From the NCBI GenBank assembly GCA_027486405.1, contig JAIXPD010000071.1, positions 1 through 64,000 on the forward strand: a stretch of DNA of 64,000 nucleotides, in the 5' to 3' direction. Positions within the stretch are counted from its first letter, which is position 1; every line of letters starts with the position of its first letter. A program made the position numbers and the translations under genes. Below are positions 18,191 through 27,083 of this stretch, piece after piece. Below the pieces are notes generated by a model, which searched no databases, was not told where the DNA came from, and saw nothing but the letters and a program-made list of their open reading frames with translations. Source of the stretch: Azospirillum sp. Lineage in GTDB: Bacteria; Pseudomonadota; Alphaproteobacteria; Azospirillales; Azospirillaceae.

Positions 18191-19489
18191 TTACCCGTTG
18201 TCGGCCAACACCGACCCGGCCAGATAGAGCGAGCCGCAAATTAGCACGCGGGCCGGGCCGCTGCGGCTGGCCACCAGCGACGCCAAGGCCGCCGTCACGC
18301 TGTCCGCCGCCGCCGTGTCGGCGATGCCGCAGGTCCGCGCGGCCTCCGCCGATTCCTCGGCGGTCAGCGACGCTTCCTCGCCCGGAATGACCACGGTGCG
18401 CATGGCGTGGGCGAAGGGGGCCAAGGGGCCAAGAAACTCATACGGGTCCTTGCTGGTCAGCATCCCATAGATCAGCAGCAGCGGGCGGGGGCCGTCCGCC
18501 TGCGTCCAATCCACCGCCTGCCGGGCCAGCACCTCGCCCGCCGAGTCGTTGTGCCCGCCATCGAGCCAAAGTTCCCAATCCGGCGGCAGCGACTCGGCCA
18601 ACGGGCCGCGCGTCAACCGTTGCAGACGGGCGGGCCATTCGACCGAGGCCAGACCCTGGCGGATCGCCGCCGCGTCCACCGCCAGCGGCAGATGATCCAG
18701 GCAGGCCAGCGCCAAACCGGCGTTGCCGATCTGGTGCGCGCCGGGCAGGCCCGGCATCGGCAAATCGATGGCACCGCGCGCCGCGCTTTCGAACCGGAAA
18801 CCGCCGGGCTGCGGCGTGACGCTCCAGCCCTTGACCGGCGCGCCGACGGCCTCGGCGTGGCGGTGCAGGGTGTCGCGCGCCTCCGCCGCCGGTTGATCGG
18901 CCAGCACCACCGGAACGCCCGGCTTGAAGATGCCCGCCTTTTCCCCGGCGATGGCGGTCAGCGTCTCGCCCAGGAATTGGCGGTGATCGTAGGATATGCG
19001 GGTGATCGCGGTGACGGCGGGGCTGTTCACCACGTTGGTGGCGTCCAGCCGTCCGCCCAGCCCGGTTTCCAACAGCACCACATCGGCCGGAACGCGGGAG
19101 AAGGCCAGGAAGGCCGCCACCGTCGTCACCTCGAAAAAGGTGATCGGACCGCCCGCGTTGGCCGCCTCGCACTCTTCCAGCAGGCTGGCGAGGTGGTTGT
19201 CGTCGATCAACGTGCCCGCCAGCCGGATGCGCTCGTGAAAGCGCACCAGATGGGGGGAGGTGTAGACATGAACGCGGTATCCGGCGGCTTCCAGGATCGC
19301 CCGCAGAAAGGCGACGGTCGATCCCTTGCCGTTGGTTCCGGCCACATGCACCACCGGCGGCAAGCGCCGCTCGGGATGGTCCAGCGCCGCCAGCAGCCGA
19401 TGGACACGGTCCAGCGACAGGTCGATGACCTTCGGGTGCAAGCCCTTCAAACGGTCCAGAACCGGGTCGGAGCGGTGTGAGTCGGTCAT
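18191..19489 (-). CDS. folC: Bifunctional folylpolyglutamate/dihydrofolate synthase
   Basis: 432-aa cytosolic ligase adding glutamate to folates (and to dihydropteroate). Family motifs are the P-loop HVAGTNGKGSTVAFL (about residues 47-61), YTSPHLVRFHERI, FFEVTTVAAFLAF, ETGLGGRLDATN, and the C-terminal WLDGGHNDSAGEV. It follows accD at 46 bases in the trpB-trpA-accD-folC order common in alphaproteobacteria. It ends just before a strong bidirectional terminator. Confidence 0.95.
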   Translation of the reverse strand: MTDSHRSDPVLDRLKGLHPKVIDLSLDRVHRLLAALDHPERRLPPVVHVAGTNGKGSTVAFLRAILEAAGYRVHVYTSPHLVRFHERIRLAGTLIDDNHLASLLEECEAANAGGPITFFEVTTVAAFLAFSRVPADVVLLETGLGGRLDATNVVNSPAVTAITRISYDHRQFLGETLTAIAGEKAGIFKPGVPVVLADQPAAEARDTLHRHAEAVGAPVKGWSVTPQPGGFRFESAARGAIDLPMPGLPGAHQIGNAGLALACLDHLPLAVDAAAIRQGLASVEWPARLQRLTRGPLAESLPPDWELWLDGGHNDSAGEVLARQAVDWTQADGPRPLLLIYGMLTSKDPYEFLGPLAPFAHAMRTVVIPGEEASLTAEESAEAARTCGIADTAAADSVTAALASLVASRSGPARVLICGSLYLAGSVLADNG

Positions 19490-19535
19490 CGCCTGTTCCT
19501 TGCTGATGAAGCCGGGCGCGTGATGACGCCGGACG

Positions 19536-20492
19536 TCAGTCGTCGCCCGCCGCCGTCGTGGCCGGGGCGGCCGACACCGCCACCGCCTTGCCCACCGGGG
19601 CCGCGTCCTCGAACTCCGCGTCGATCACCTCGTCGTCGGTGCGGACGCGCTGGGTCAGCAGGTCGATCACCCGCACCAGCGTGCCGCGCAGGTCGCGGCG
19701 GTGGACGACCATGTCGACCATGCCGTGCTCCAGCAGATATTCCGACCGCTGGAAGCCTTCCGGCAGGGTTTCGCGGATCGTGCTTTCGATCACGCGCGCC
19801 CCGGCAAAGCCGATCTGCGCGCCCTTTTCGGCGATGTGGATGTCGCCCAGCATGGCGAAGGAGGCCGTCACGCCGCCGGTGGTCGGATCGGTCAGCACGA
19901 CGATGTAGGGCAGGCCGGCTTCCTTGACCATCTCCACCGCGATGGTGGTGCGCGGCATCTGCATCAGCGACAGGATGCCTTCCTGCATGCGGGCACCGCC
20001 CGACGCGGGCACGACGATCAAGGGGGCCTTCTTCGCCACCGCCAGCTTGGCGGCGGTCAACAGCCCTTCGCCGACGGCAATGCCCATCGACCCGCCCATG
20101 AAGCCGAAATCGAAGGCGGCGACCACGGCGGGCAGCCCACCGACCAGCCCACTGCCGACGACGATGGCGTCGGTGCGGCCGGTCTTGGTCTGGGCTTCCT
20201 TCAGGCGGTCGGTGTAGCGCTTCTGATCGCGGAACTTCAGCGGATCGGCGACCGACTTCGGCAACTCCACCCCGTCATAAGCCCCGCCGTCGAACAGCGA
20301 TTCCAGCCGCTTGATCGGGTCGAGCCGCATGTGGAAGCCGCAATGCTGGCAGACATGCAGATTCTCTTCCAACTCGCGATGGAACAGCATCGCCTCGCAG
20401 CTCGGGCATTTGTGCCAGAGGTTGTCGGGAACCTCCTTGCGGGCGTAGAGGGCGCGGATTTTGGGACGGACGTAGTTGGTAAGCCAGTTCAT
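19536..20492 (-). CDS. accD: Acetyl-CoA carboxylase carboxyltransferase subunit beta
   Basis: 318-aa subunit that, with AccA, moves the carboxyl group from biotin to acetyl-CoA. An N-terminal zinc ribbon is complete (CPSC at about residues 29-32 and CQHC at about 48-51). The crotonase-type core contains AFDFGFMGGSMGIAVGE and PASGGARMQEGILSLMQM, with the oxyanion-hole glycines. GAAAGGCG lies before the ATG. The C-terminal 30 residues are an Ala/acidic tail. The 232-base gap upstream to trpA may hold its own promoter. Confidence 0.96.
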   Translation of the reverse strand: MNWLTNYVRPKIRALYARKEVPDNLWHKCPSCEAMLFHRELEENLHVCQHCGFHMRLDPIKRLESLFDGGAYDGVELPKSVADPLKFRDQKRYTDRLKEAQTKTGRTDAIVVGSGLVGGLPAVVAAFDFGFMGGSMGIAVGEGLLTAAKLAVAKKAPLIVVPASGGARMQEGILSLMQMPRTTIAVEMVKEAGLPYIVVLTDPTTGGVTASFAMLGDIHIAEKGAQIGFAGARVIESTIRETLPEGFQRSEYLLEHGMVDMVVHRRDLRGTLVRVIDLLTQRVRTDDEVIDAEFEDAAPVGKAVAVSAAPATTAAGDD

Positions 20493-20724
20493 GGAACGCC
20501 TTTCAACGGCACGACGACGCGCTGGATGTGGGCAGCCGACGGGACCACATCAAGCGAGTGGGTCTGATGGTTGCCGCGAGCGGTTTTTGCTGCGGGTGTG
20601 GTAATGCGGTTTGACGCGCTTGTAAACCGTCCCGCCGGAGGGGGAAGGCCGGGCCGACCATCCCAAAACGTCGCGCAACACCGCGCAACGGGGGACGGCC
20701 GAACCCGAACGCCGGAAAGCGGGA

Positions 20725-21579
20725 TCAGCCCCGCGCGGTGCGCACGCCCTCGGCCAGCTCGCGGACGAAGCCCAGAACATCCTCCACCAACCCCGGACTC
20801 AACGCGCCGGTCTCGTCCAACCCATCGGCCAGACGGGAGACGATGGCCGAACCGACGACGACCGCGTCGGCGACGCGCGCCACCTCGGCGGCCTGGGCGG
20901 GCGTCTTGATGCCGAAGCCGACGGCAACCGGCAGATCGCTGTTGCGCTTCAACCGGGCCACCGCCGCATCGACGGCGGTGTTGGCCGCGCTTGCGGTCCC
21001 GGTGATCCCGGCGATGGAGACGTAATAGAGAAAGCCCGAGGTGTTTTGCAGCACGGCGGGCAGACGCTTTTCGTCGGTGGTCGGGGTGGTCAGGCGGATG
21101 AAGTTGATCCCGGCGCGGATCGCCGGAACGCACAGCTCGCCATCCTCTTCCGGTGGCAGATCGACGATGATCAGACCATCCACGCCGCTGGCCTTGGCGT
21201 CCACCAGGAAGCGGTCCACGCCATAGGCGTAGATCGGGTTGTAGTAGCCCATCAGGATGATCGGGGTCTCGCCGTCCTTCTCGCGGAACTTCGTCACCAG
21301 GGACAGCGTCTTACGCACCGTCATCCCGGCGTTCAACGCCCGCAGGGAGGACGCCTGGATGGACGGGCCGTCGGCCATCGGGTCGGTGAAGGGAACGCCC
21401 AGTTCGATCAGGTCGGCCCCGGCGGCGGGCAGGCCGTCGAGCAGGGTCTGACAGGCGGCCGGATCGGGGTCGCCCGCCGTGATGAAGGTGATGAGACCGG
21501 CCCGCCCCTCGGCCTTCAGAGCCTGGAAACGGCGGTCAATGCGCGACTCAGGCGGACGGCTTTCGGCAACGGCGTTCAC
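20725..21579 (-). CDS. trpA: Tryptophan synthase alpha subunit
   Basis: 284-aa enzyme that cleaves indole-3-glycerol phosphate to indole, which is channelled to TrpB. The catalytic Glu is in DLIELGVPFTDPMADGP (about residue 56), and the Asp in LIIVDLPPEE. YYVSIAGITGT and VGFGIKTPAQA, the phosphate-binding loops, are intact. The start is a GTG whose bases overlap the trpB stop (GTGA, 21576-21579). The open frame runs further upstream but only through trpB sequence. Coupling to trpB is expected. Confidence 0.95.
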   Translation of the reverse strand: MNAVAESRPPESRIDRRFQALKAEGRAGLITFITAGDPDPAACQTLLDGLPAAGADLIELGVPFTDPMADGPSIQASSLRALNAGMTVRKTLSLVTKFREKDGETPIILMGYYNPIYAYGVDRFLVDAKASGVDGLIIVDLPPEEDGELCVPAIRAGINFIRLTTPTTDEKRLPAVLQNTSGFLYYVSIAGITGTASAANTAVDAAVARLKRNSDLPVAVGFGIKTPAQAAEVARVADAVVVGSAIVSRLADGLDETGALSPGLVEDVLGFVRELAEGVRTARG

Positions 21580-22793
21580 AGGCTCACTCCCAGATGCTGG
21601 GCGACGGAGAAGATGTCCTTGTCGCCACGGCCCGACAGGCACAGGACCATCAGATGGTCTTTCGGCAGGGTCGGGGCGCGCTTGATGACTTCGGCCAGGG
21701 CGTGGGCGGATTCCAACGCCGGGATGATGCCCTCGGTCTGGGCGCAGAGCTGGAAGGCCTCCAGCGCTTCGGCGTCGGTGGCGGCGGCGTAGGTGACGCG
21801 GCCCACATCGTTCAGCCACGCGTGTTCCGGGCCGACGCCGGGGTAATCCAGACCGGCGGAGATCGAATGGCCTTCCAGGATCTGGCCGTCCTCGTCCTGC
21901 AACAGATAGGTGCGGTTGCCGTGCAGCACGCCCGGACGCCCGCCGTTGATCGAGGCGGCGTGGTCGAGCGGCCCCTTGTCCAGCCCGCGCCCGGCGGCCT
22001 CGACCGCGATCATCGCCACCGACGGATCGTCCAGGAACGGATGGAACAGACCGATGGCGTTCGATCCGCCGCCCACACAGGCGATCAGCGAATCGGGCAG
22101 GCGGCCTTCCTGCTCCTGCATCTGGGTCTTCACCTCGGTGCCGATCACCGATTGGAAATCGCGCACGATGGTGGGGTAGGGGTGCGGCCCGGCGGCGGTG
22201 CCGATGATGTAGAAGGTGTCGGCGACGTTCGTGACCCAGTCGCGCAGCGCCTCGTTCATCGCGTCCTTCAGCGTCTTGGCACCAGAGGTGACGGCGCGGA
22301 CCTCCGCCCCCAGCAGCTTCATGCGGAAGACGTTCGGGGCCTGCCGGGCGATGTCGGTTTCGCCCATGTAGATGACGCAGGGCATGTTGTAGAGCGCGCA
22401 GACGGTCGCCGTCGCCACGCCGTGCTGACCGGCCCCGGTTTCGGCGATGATGCGGGTCTTGCCCATGCGGCGGGCCAGCAGGATCTGGCCGATGCAGTTG
22501 TTGATCTTGTGCGCGCCGGTGTGGTTCAGCTCCTCGCGCTTGAAGTAGATCTTCGCCCCGCCCAGCTTTTCGGTCAGCCGCTCGGCGAAATAGAGCGGGT
22601 TGGGCCGCCCGACATACTGCTTGAGCTGCCGGAGCATCTCGCCTTCAAAGGCGGGATCGGCGCGGGCCTCGCGGTAGGCCTTTTCCACGTCGAGGATCAA
22701 CGGCATCAGCGTTTCGGCGACGTAGCGCCCGCCAAAAATGCCGAAATGCCCCTGTTCATCGGGACCGGAACGGTAGGTGTTGGGTCTGGTCAT
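21576..22793 (-). CDS. trpB: Tryptophan synthase beta subunit
   Basis: 405-aa PLP enzyme joining indole and serine. The PLP lysine lies in LNHTGAHKINN (about residue 95), with AETGAGQHGVATA and the phosphate-binding GGGSNAIG all present. The start MTRPNTYRS is close to those of relatives. Its upstream region contains a miniature element (23018-23191), so its promoter must lie within 22794-23017 or beyond. No trpF is seen directly upstream in this window, although it often precedes trpB in this class. Confidence 0.96.
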   Translation of the reverse strand: MTRPNTYRSGPDEQGHFGIFGGRYVAETLMPLILDVEKAYREARADPAFEGEMLRQLKQYVGRPNPLYFAERLTEKLGGAKIYFKREELNHTGAHKINNCIGQILLARRMGKTRIIAETGAGQHGVATATVCALYNMPCVIYMGETDIARQAPNVFRMKLLGAEVRAVTSGAKTLKDAMNEALRDWVTNVADTFYIIGTAAGPHPYPTIVRDFQSVIGTEVKTQMQEQEGRLPDSLIACVGGGSNAIGLFHPFLDDPSVAMIAVEAAGRGLDKGPLDHAASINGGRPGVLHGNRTYLLQDEDGQILEGHSISAGLDYPGVGPEHAWLNDVGRVTYAAATDAEALEAFQLCAQTEGIIPALESAHALAEVIKRAPTLPKDHLMVLCLSGRGDKDIFSVAQHLGVSL

Positions 22794-23007
22794 CGTCTGG
22801 GGAACTGCCTGAAGCGGGTTGACGCGCCGTCAAAGGCGTCACCATAGCGGTGACGCGCGCCGATTTGAAGCGTTTGACGGATGATCGGCGGCCGGATCGG
22901 GATCCGTCCCTTCACCATACGCATCCGCCGCCCAAACGGATGACCGGAAATAACACTCTCTTGCGCCGTCGGCCCCGTCGCACCGGAGATAAGGTTTCCA
23001 CCGACAC

Positions 23008-23017
23008 GCCACCGACA
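23008..23017. repeat. Target-site duplication, left of element B
   Basis: GCCACCGACA, repeated exactly at 23192-23201. Confidence 0.85.
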
Positions 23018-23191
23018 CAGGGCAATCGCTTGAAGGTTTATAAACCTATATGAAGGATTTACCGTCATCCCCGCGAAGGCGGGGATCCAGGCTTTCCCGT
23101 CAGAGCCACTCTGCGAACTCTGGATCCCCGCCTTCGCGGGGATGACGAATGTCCTAATAAAGGAATTTCAAGCCTTCACCCGATTGCCCTG
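23018..23191 (+). mobile_element. Miniature inverted-repeat element, copy B (174 bp)
   Basis: Begins CAGGGCAATCGCTTGAA and ends with CGATTGCCCTG; terminal repeats match at 17 of 19 positions. It is flanked exactly by a 10-bp direct repeat. Perfect 27-bp inverted arms lie at 23064-23090 and 23120-23146, with a palindrome AGGTTTATAAACCT near one end. It has the same length as, and only about eight base differences from, the element at 4256-4429, which is inverted relative to it. No coding capacity. Probably moved by a transposase encoded elsewhere. Confidence 0.92.
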
Positions 23192-23201
23192 GCCACCGAC
23201 A
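23192..23201. repeat. Target-site duplication, right of element B
   Basis: Second exact copy of GCCACCGACA abutting the element. Confidence 0.85.
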
Positions 23202-23284
23202 CGCGCGGCGTTGCCGCCCGTGGGCCGGGCGCATAGAGTGACGGTTCCCGTCCCGCTCCCTGGTTTGTTTCGAAAGCACCGCCC

Positions 23285-24082
23285 ATGTCCGCCGCCCTTC
23301 CCCCCATGGAACCGGAGCCGACCACCCCCCGCCGCATCCTGGTGGTCGAGGACAGCCCGCTGAACCAGATGATCGTCAACGCCATCCTGTCATCGGCCGA
23401 TTACCGGGTGGAGATGGCCAACAACGGGTTGGAAGCGGTGATGGCGGCCCAGGCGGGCGGCTTCGACCTGATCCTGATGGATCTGTCAATGCCGGAGATG
23501 GACGGCCTGACCGCCACCCGGCTGTTGCGCGAACTGCCCGGCCCGGCCGGGCGGGTCCCGGTGATCGCCATGACCGCCGACAGCGACGAGGCCGACCGCC
23601 AGCGCTGCCTGGATGTCGGCATGAACGACCATGTCGCCAAGCCGGTGGAGCGCGCCCAACTGCTGGCCACCGTCGCCGAATGGCTGAAGCCCGCCGACCA
23701 GCGCAGCGCCACCGCCCCTTGCGGCCCCATCGCCGAACCCAGCGCCGACGCCGTGCTGGACCAGGAGGTGTTGCGTCAACTGGCCGAGGATCTGGACGCC
23801 GATTTGCTGGTGGAGGTTCTGGAACAATTCCTGGCCGAAACCCAGGACCGCATCGCCCGCATCGCCCAGGAACCCGACCTCGACGCCCTGACGCGCGAGG
23901 CGCACACGCTGAAAAGCACGGCGGGGACCTTTGGCGCGCACGCGCTCTGTGTCGCCGCCCGCGCGCTGGAAATGTCCTGCCGCGCCCGGGCGGAGGCCGA
24001 GGTGCGGGCGCTGCGTTTCGAGATTCCACGCCTGGCGGAGGAGGCCATCGCCGCCTACCGCGCGGCGGGCTATCTGCCCTGA
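23285..24082 (+). CDS. Receiver domain fused to Hpt phosphotransfer domain
   Basis: 265-aa signalling protein with two modules and no output or kinase domain. The receiver (about residues 18-135) has EDSPLNQ, the phospho-Asp in LILMDLSMPEMDG (about residue 64) and the Lys in HVAKPVE. The C-terminal Hpt domain (about residues 155-262) has the phospho-His in AHTLKSTAGTFGA (about residue 208). It resembles the detached C-terminal half of a hybrid kinase, and could act as a phosphate shuttle or sink. Met8 is an alternative start. A miniature element lies 93 bases upstream. The kinase partner is unknown. Confidence 0.85.
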   Translation: MSAALPPMEPEPTTPRRILVVEDSPLNQMIVNAILSSADYRVEMANNGLEAVMAAQAGGFDLILMDLSMPEMDGLTATRLLRELPGPAGRVPVIAMTADSDEADRQRCLDVGMNDHVAKPVERAQLLATVAEWLKPADQRSATAPCGPIAEPSADAVLDQEVLRQLAEDLDADLLVEVLEQFLAETQDRIARIAQEPDLDALTREAHTLKSTAGTFGAHALCVAARALEMSCRARAEAEVRALRFEIPRLAEEAIAAYRAAGYLP

Positions 24083-24122
24083 AATCCCCCTCGGGGTCTT
24101 ACAGGGGGTCTTTCAGGGGGCC

Positions 24123-25613
24123 TTACAGCTTGCCTTCCGCCTGCCAGGCCAGACGCTTGCGGTAGATGGTGGAGGCGCTGATTTCCAGCAGCGCGGCGGC
24201 GCGGGGGATGTTGCCCTCGCACGCGGCGATGGCGTTTTCGATGGCGTCCTTTTCCACCTCCCACAGCGGCTTGATCGTCTCGGGCGTCAAGGGCGGCGGG
24301 ATCGGGGCGGGTGGGGGGGCGGCGGCTTCAAGAACCGTCGCCATCGGCACGGGGGCCGCAGCGATCAAACCCGACGCGCCCCCACCCGGTCCCCCCAAAG
24401 GAGCTGGCAGCATCTGCGGCAACACCGTGTCGCCGTCGTGCAGGACGGAAACGATGCGGACGACGTTCTGCAATTGGCGGACGTTGCCCGGCCAATGGTA
24501 ATGGCGCAGCGCCTGTTCGGTGTCGGGCGCGAACTGGGTGAAGCCCTTTTTCTCTTCCGCCGTGAATTCCGCCAGATAATGGCGGGCGATCTCCAACACA
24601 TCGTCCTCGCGCTCGCGCAGCGGCGGCAGATGGATGGGGATGACGTGCAGGCGGTAATAGAGATCCTCGCGGAAGCGGCCTTCCTCCACCTCGTGCAGCG
24701 GGTCGCGGTTGGTGGCGCAGACGATGCGCAGATCGACCTTTTCCAGCTTCGACCCGCCCACCGGGGTGAAGGTCCCGGTCTGGATGAAGCGCAGCAGCTT
24801 GGTTTGCAGGTCGGGGGCGAGTTCGCAAATCTCGTCCAGGAACAGGGTGCCGCCGTCGGCCCGCGCCGCCGCCCCCTCGCGGTCCGCCACAGCACCGGTG
24901 AAGGACCCCTTCATGTGCCCGAAGATCTCGCTTTCCATGAGATCCTTGGGAATCGCCCCGCAATTGATGGCGATGAAGGGCTTGGCCGCCCGCTGGCTCT
25001 GCCGGTGGATCGCCTCCGCGCACACCTCTTTCCCGGTGCCGGATTCGCCGGTGATGAAGACGGTGGCGCGCGAGGACGCCGCGCTGTCCACGATGCGATA
25101 GACCGCCTGCATCGCCAGCGACGAGCCGATGAAGCCGTGATAGCGCGCGCGGCCCAGATTCTGTTCCAGGCTGTCCACCATCTGGGCCAGCCGCAGCCGT
25201 TCCACCGCGTTGCGCACGGTCACGATCAGGCGGTCCGCCGAGAAGGGCTTCACCAGGAAATCATAGGCCCCGTAGCGCATCGCCTCCACCGCCGCGTTCA
25301 CCGACCCGTGGGCGGTGATGACGATGACGGCGCAGGGCAGGGCCTGGGCGTTGATGCGCTTCAGCACCTCCATCCCGTTCATGTCGGGAAGCTGAAGGTC
25401 GAGCAACACCACCTTGGGCGCGCCATCGGCCAATTGCTCGATGGCGGCGGCCCCGGTTTCCACCGCGATGACGCGGTAGGATTCCTTCTTCAGGAATTCC
25501 GTGTAGACGCGCGCCAGCGACGGCGTGTCTTCGATGAGCAGGACGGGGATGGGGCCAAGGGGCATGCGAAGGCAGCGCGCGGTCGTGGACGGGAAAGGCG
25601 ATTCGCCCTTCAT
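24123..25613 (-). CDS. Sigma-54-dependent response regulator, NtrC family
   Basis: About 496-aa transcription activator. The receiver has the phospho-Asp in LLDLQLPDMNG and YDFLVKPF. The AAA+ domain has Walker A GESGTGKE, the sigma-54 loop as GSFTGA in HMKGSFTGAV, and Walker B GTLFLDEICEL. A Fis-type helix-turn-helix ends the protein (ACEGNIPRAAALLEISASTIYRKR). It is probably a LuxO/PilR-like or CtrR-type regulator of unknown targets. I start at MKGESPF; MPLGPIP, 16 codons later, is an equally fair choice. No adjacent histidine kinase exists. It converges on the receiver-Hpt gene and is divergent from coaBC. Confidence 0.88.
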   Translation of the reverse strand: MKGESPFPSTTARCLRMPLGPIPVLLIEDTPSLARVYTEFLKKESYRVIAVETGAAAIEQLADGAPKVVLLDLQLPDMNGMEVLKRINAQALPCAVIVITAHGSVNAAVEAMRYGAYDFLVKPFSADRLIVTVRNAVERLRLAQMVDSLEQNLGRARYHGFIGSSLAMQAVYRIVDSAASSRATVFITGESGTGKEVCAEAIHRQSQRAAKPFIAINCGAIPKDLMESEIFGHMKGSFTGAVADREGAAARADGGTLFLDEICELAPDLQTKLLRFIQTGTFTPVGGSKLEKVDLRIVCATNRDPLHEVEEGRFREDLYYRLHVIPIHLPPLREREDDVLEIARHYLAEFTAEEKKGFTQFAPDTEQALRHYHWPGNVRQLQNVVRIVSVLHDGDTVLPQMLPAPLGGPGGGASGLIAAAPVPMATVLEAAAPPPAPIPPPLTPETIKPLWEVEKDAIENAIAACEGNIPRAAALLEISASTIYRKRLAWQAEGKL

Positions 25614-25795
25614 GTCTACCAGATCTTTTGCGAATTCCCATCCGTTGCAATCGCAAAACCTGATGAAACACTCAAAAAGCCGATCGGCAAGATTGCTGCG
25701 CCCGCGCGGCGGCCATGGACGCGCCGTTCGGGATGGATTATCTGCAACAGCCGGGGGGCAGCCCCCGATCCAACGCAACAGGGGTGGGTAGGGTC

Positions 25796-27052
25796 ATGGT
25801 CGATCACGCCAGTCTGTCCGGCAAGCGCGTGCTGCTGGTGATCGCGGGCGGCATCGCCGCCTACAAATGCCTCGACCTGATTCGCCGCCTGCGCGAACGC
25901 GGCGTCACCGTCCGCGCCGTGCTGACGGAGGCCGGGGCGCGCTTCGTCACCCCGCTGTCGGTGCAGGCGCTGACCGAAGACACCGTGTACCGCGATCTCT
26001 GGTCGCTGACCGATGAATCGGAGATGGGCCACATCCGCCTGTCGCGCGAGGCCGACCTGATCGTCGTCGCCCCGGCCACCGCCGACCTGCTGGCGCGCAT
26101 GGCCGCCGGCATGGCCGACGATCTGGCCGCCACCGTCATGCTCGCCACCGACAAGCCGGTGCTGGTCGCCCCGGCGATGAACGTCCGCATGTGGCAGCAC
26201 CCGGCCACGCAGGACAACATGGCCCGGTTGGAACAGCGCGGCGTGCGCCGCGTCGGCCCCAACGACGGGGTGATGGCCTGCAACGAGTTCGGGCCGGGCC
26301 GCATGGCCGAACCGATGGAGATCATCGACGCCATCGCCGCCTTTTTCACCGAGTCGGCGCGCAAGCCGCTGGCGGGCAAACGCGCCCTGGTGACGAGCGG
26401 CCCGACCCATGAACCCATCGACCCGGTGCGCTACATCGCCAACCGGTCGTCCGGCAAGCAGGGCCACGCCATCGCCGCCGCGCTGGCCGCGCTGGGGGCC
26501 GACGTGACGCTGGTCAGCGGCCCGACCCGCCTGCCCGACCCGCCCGGCTGCACCGTGGTCGCCATCGAAACCGCGCGCGAGATGCTGGCCGCCTGCGAGG
26601 CCGCCCGCGAGGCCGCTGTGCCGGTGGACATCGCCGTCTGCGCGGCGGCGGTGGCCGATTGGCGTGTGGTCGGGGCGTCCGACCGCAAGCTGAAGAAGGA
26701 CGGCGGCGGTCCGCCCGCGCTGGCCCTGACCGAGAATCCCGACATCCTCGCCACCCTGTCGCAGGCCGGGCCGCGCCGCCCGGCGCTGGTCGTCGGCTTT
26801 GCGGCGGAGACCGGCGACGTCGTCGCCACCGCCACCGCCAAACGCGCCCGCAAGGGCTGCGACTGGATCGTGGCCAACGACGTGTCGCTCGGGACCACCA
26901 CCTTTGGCGGGACCGACAACACCGTGCACGTCATCCGCGCCGATGGGGCGGAGTCCTGGCCGACCATGGGCAAGGACGCCGTCGGCGCGCGGCTGGCCGA
27001 GGCCATCGCCGCCCATTTCGCCGCCCATTTCGCCGCCCATTTCGCCGACTGA
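25796..27052 (+). CDS. coaBC: Bifunctional phosphopantothenoylcysteine decarboxylase/synthetase
   Basis: 418-aa coenzyme A biosynthesis enzyme. The N-terminal flavoprotein decarboxylase half has GGIAAYK, MGHIRLSREADLIVVAPATA and PAMNVRMWQHPA; the catalytic Cys is in ACNEFGPGRMAEP. The synthetase half starts near residue 190 with VTSGPTHEPIDPVRYIANRSSG and ends with KGCDWIVANDV. The start chosen, MVDHASL, has GGGTAGGG upstream; the longer frame looks noncoding. The last 15 residues are a tandem Ala-His-Phe-Ala repeat encoded by a 12-bp repeat. It is followed 31 bases later by dut, a frequent pairing. Confidence 0.95.
   Translation: MVDHASLSGKRVLLVIAGGIAAYKCLDLIRRLRERGVTVRAVLTEAGARFVTPLSVQALTEDTVYRDLWSLTDESEMGHIRLSREADLIVVAPATADLLARMAAGMADDLAATVMLATDKPVLVAPAMNVRMWQHPATQDNMARLEQRGVRRVGPNDGVMACNEFGPGRMAEPMEIIDAIAAFFTESARKPLAGKRALVTSGPTHEPIDPVRYIANRSSGKQGHAIAAALAALGADVTLVSGPTRLPDPPGCTVVAIETAREMLAACEAAREAAVPVDIAVCAAAVADWRVVGASDRKLKKDGGGPPALALTENPDILATLSQAGPRRPALVVGFAAETGDVVATATAKRARKGCDWIVANDVSLGTTTFGGTDNTVHVIRADGAESWPTMGKDAVGARLAEAIAAHFAAHFAAHFAD
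27011..27046 (+). repeat. 12-bp tandem repeat (three copies) at the coaBC 3' end
   Basis: GCCCATTTCGCC is repeated three times without mismatch and in frame, giving a repeated AHFA peptide at the C-terminus. Confidence 0.9.
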
Positions 27053-27083
27053 GTCCCCCTGATCCTGACCGGACGCCGCACCA

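Larger units (their letters stand above)
22794..23284. other. Divergent intergenic region containing a miniature element
   Basis: 491 bases between trpB (minus) and the receiver-Hpt gene (plus). Apart from the inserted 174-bp element and its target duplications, I see no gene. trpB and the receiver-Hpt gene must both draw promoters from here. Confidence 0.6.

Noticed and set aside
24211..24846. Possible coding through repeat-type sequence (peptide RHPREGGDPGF style) near element A and elsewhere
   Set aside because: The characteristic peptides come from reading dispersed palindromes; the only real frame around 4211-4846 is ohrR, which ends at 4450.
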